Positions 6,917-6,991 of a stretch of DNA of 6,991 nucleotides are shown piece by piece; the first letter of the stretch is position 1; each line of letters begins with the position of its first letter. The DNA is taken from NCBI GenBank assembly GCA_903928285.1, contig CAIYQH010000507.1:1-6991 (forward strand). The letters are read 5' to 3'. The notes beneath the pieces were generated by a model. The model was not told the origin of the DNA and did no database searches. It was given only the letters and a program-made list of their open reading frames with translations. This stretch comes from an uncultured Bacteroidales bacterium (GTDB lineage Bacteria > Bacteroidota > Bacteroidia > Bacteroidales > FEN-979). Both the position numbers and the translations under genes were made by a program.

Positions 6917-6991
6917 ATGGATAAAAGATTATCCGATGAAATCAACCATGGCATCATGCTGGCCGGAAATGATCCGGGGAAAATCTGGAAC
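6917..6991 (+). CDS. 5' end of a gene, possibly a SAM-dependent methyltransferase (runs off the window)
   Basis: An ATG at 6917, 29 bp after the previous stop, opens a frame that stays open for all 25 codons to the window edge. The start reads MDKRLSDEINHG and later includes AGNDPGKIWN. From memory, this pattern (a charged DEI-HG segment, then an N-P--IW motif) resembles the N-terminus of class I methyltransferases found in Bacteroidota surface-glycan clusters, where it comes before the SAM-binding core. No catalytic motif lies inside the window, so the product assignment is tentative. Same strand and close spacing make it a likely continuation of the operon. Confidence 0.55.
   Translation, partial: MDKRLSDEINHGIMLAGNDPGKIWN

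Overview
The window is a compact, single-strand (+) stretch of a bacterial surface-glycan or glycoconjugate gene cluster. By eye the coding sequence is about half G+C, with an A+T-rich leader at the left edge. The genes lack convincing Shine-Dalgarno sites, and one intergenic gap is a run of degenerate TGCCNNW heptamers. Together these suggest a member of the Bacteroidota (Bacteroidales-like, perhaps an uncultured lineage). That assignment is an inference from style; there is no taxonomic marker gene here.

Layout: 1-142 is an A+T-rich leader with small inverted repeats around a T10 tract. 143-2266 and 2308-4488 are two tandem paralogous polytopic membrane proteins of the DUF2142 type (GT-C-like fold). 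Each carries an N-terminal extracytoplasmic beta-rich domain after its first membrane segment and the signature PPxQVPDEGSH at the start of the multi-span core. They are separated by 41 bp, of which the last 28 bp are four in-register heptamers ending exactly at the second start codon. 4501-5385 is a family 2 glycosyltransferase of the dolichol/polyprenyl-phosphate-sugar synthase type with two C-terminal membrane helices (GtrB/DPMS-like). After a 98-bp gap, 5484-6887 encodes a fusion of a class I SAM-dependent methyltransferase and a second family 2 glycosyltransferase. A further reading frame starts at 6917 and runs off the right edge; its first residues resemble the start of another methyltransferase.

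Working model (inference): the GT2 at 4501 loads a sugar from an NDP donor onto a polyprenyl phosphate at the cytoplasmic face. After flipping, one or both DUF2142 proteins could transfer that sugar to an acceptor outside the membrane, as GtrB and GtrC-type enzymes do. The methyltransferase/GT2 fusion would add and methylate sugars, or modify a lipid-linked intermediate, in the cytoplasm. No GtrA-like flippase, polymerase or ligase lies in the window, so the pathway is incomplete here. No RNA genes, CRISPR arrays, insertion sequences or convincing terminators were seen.
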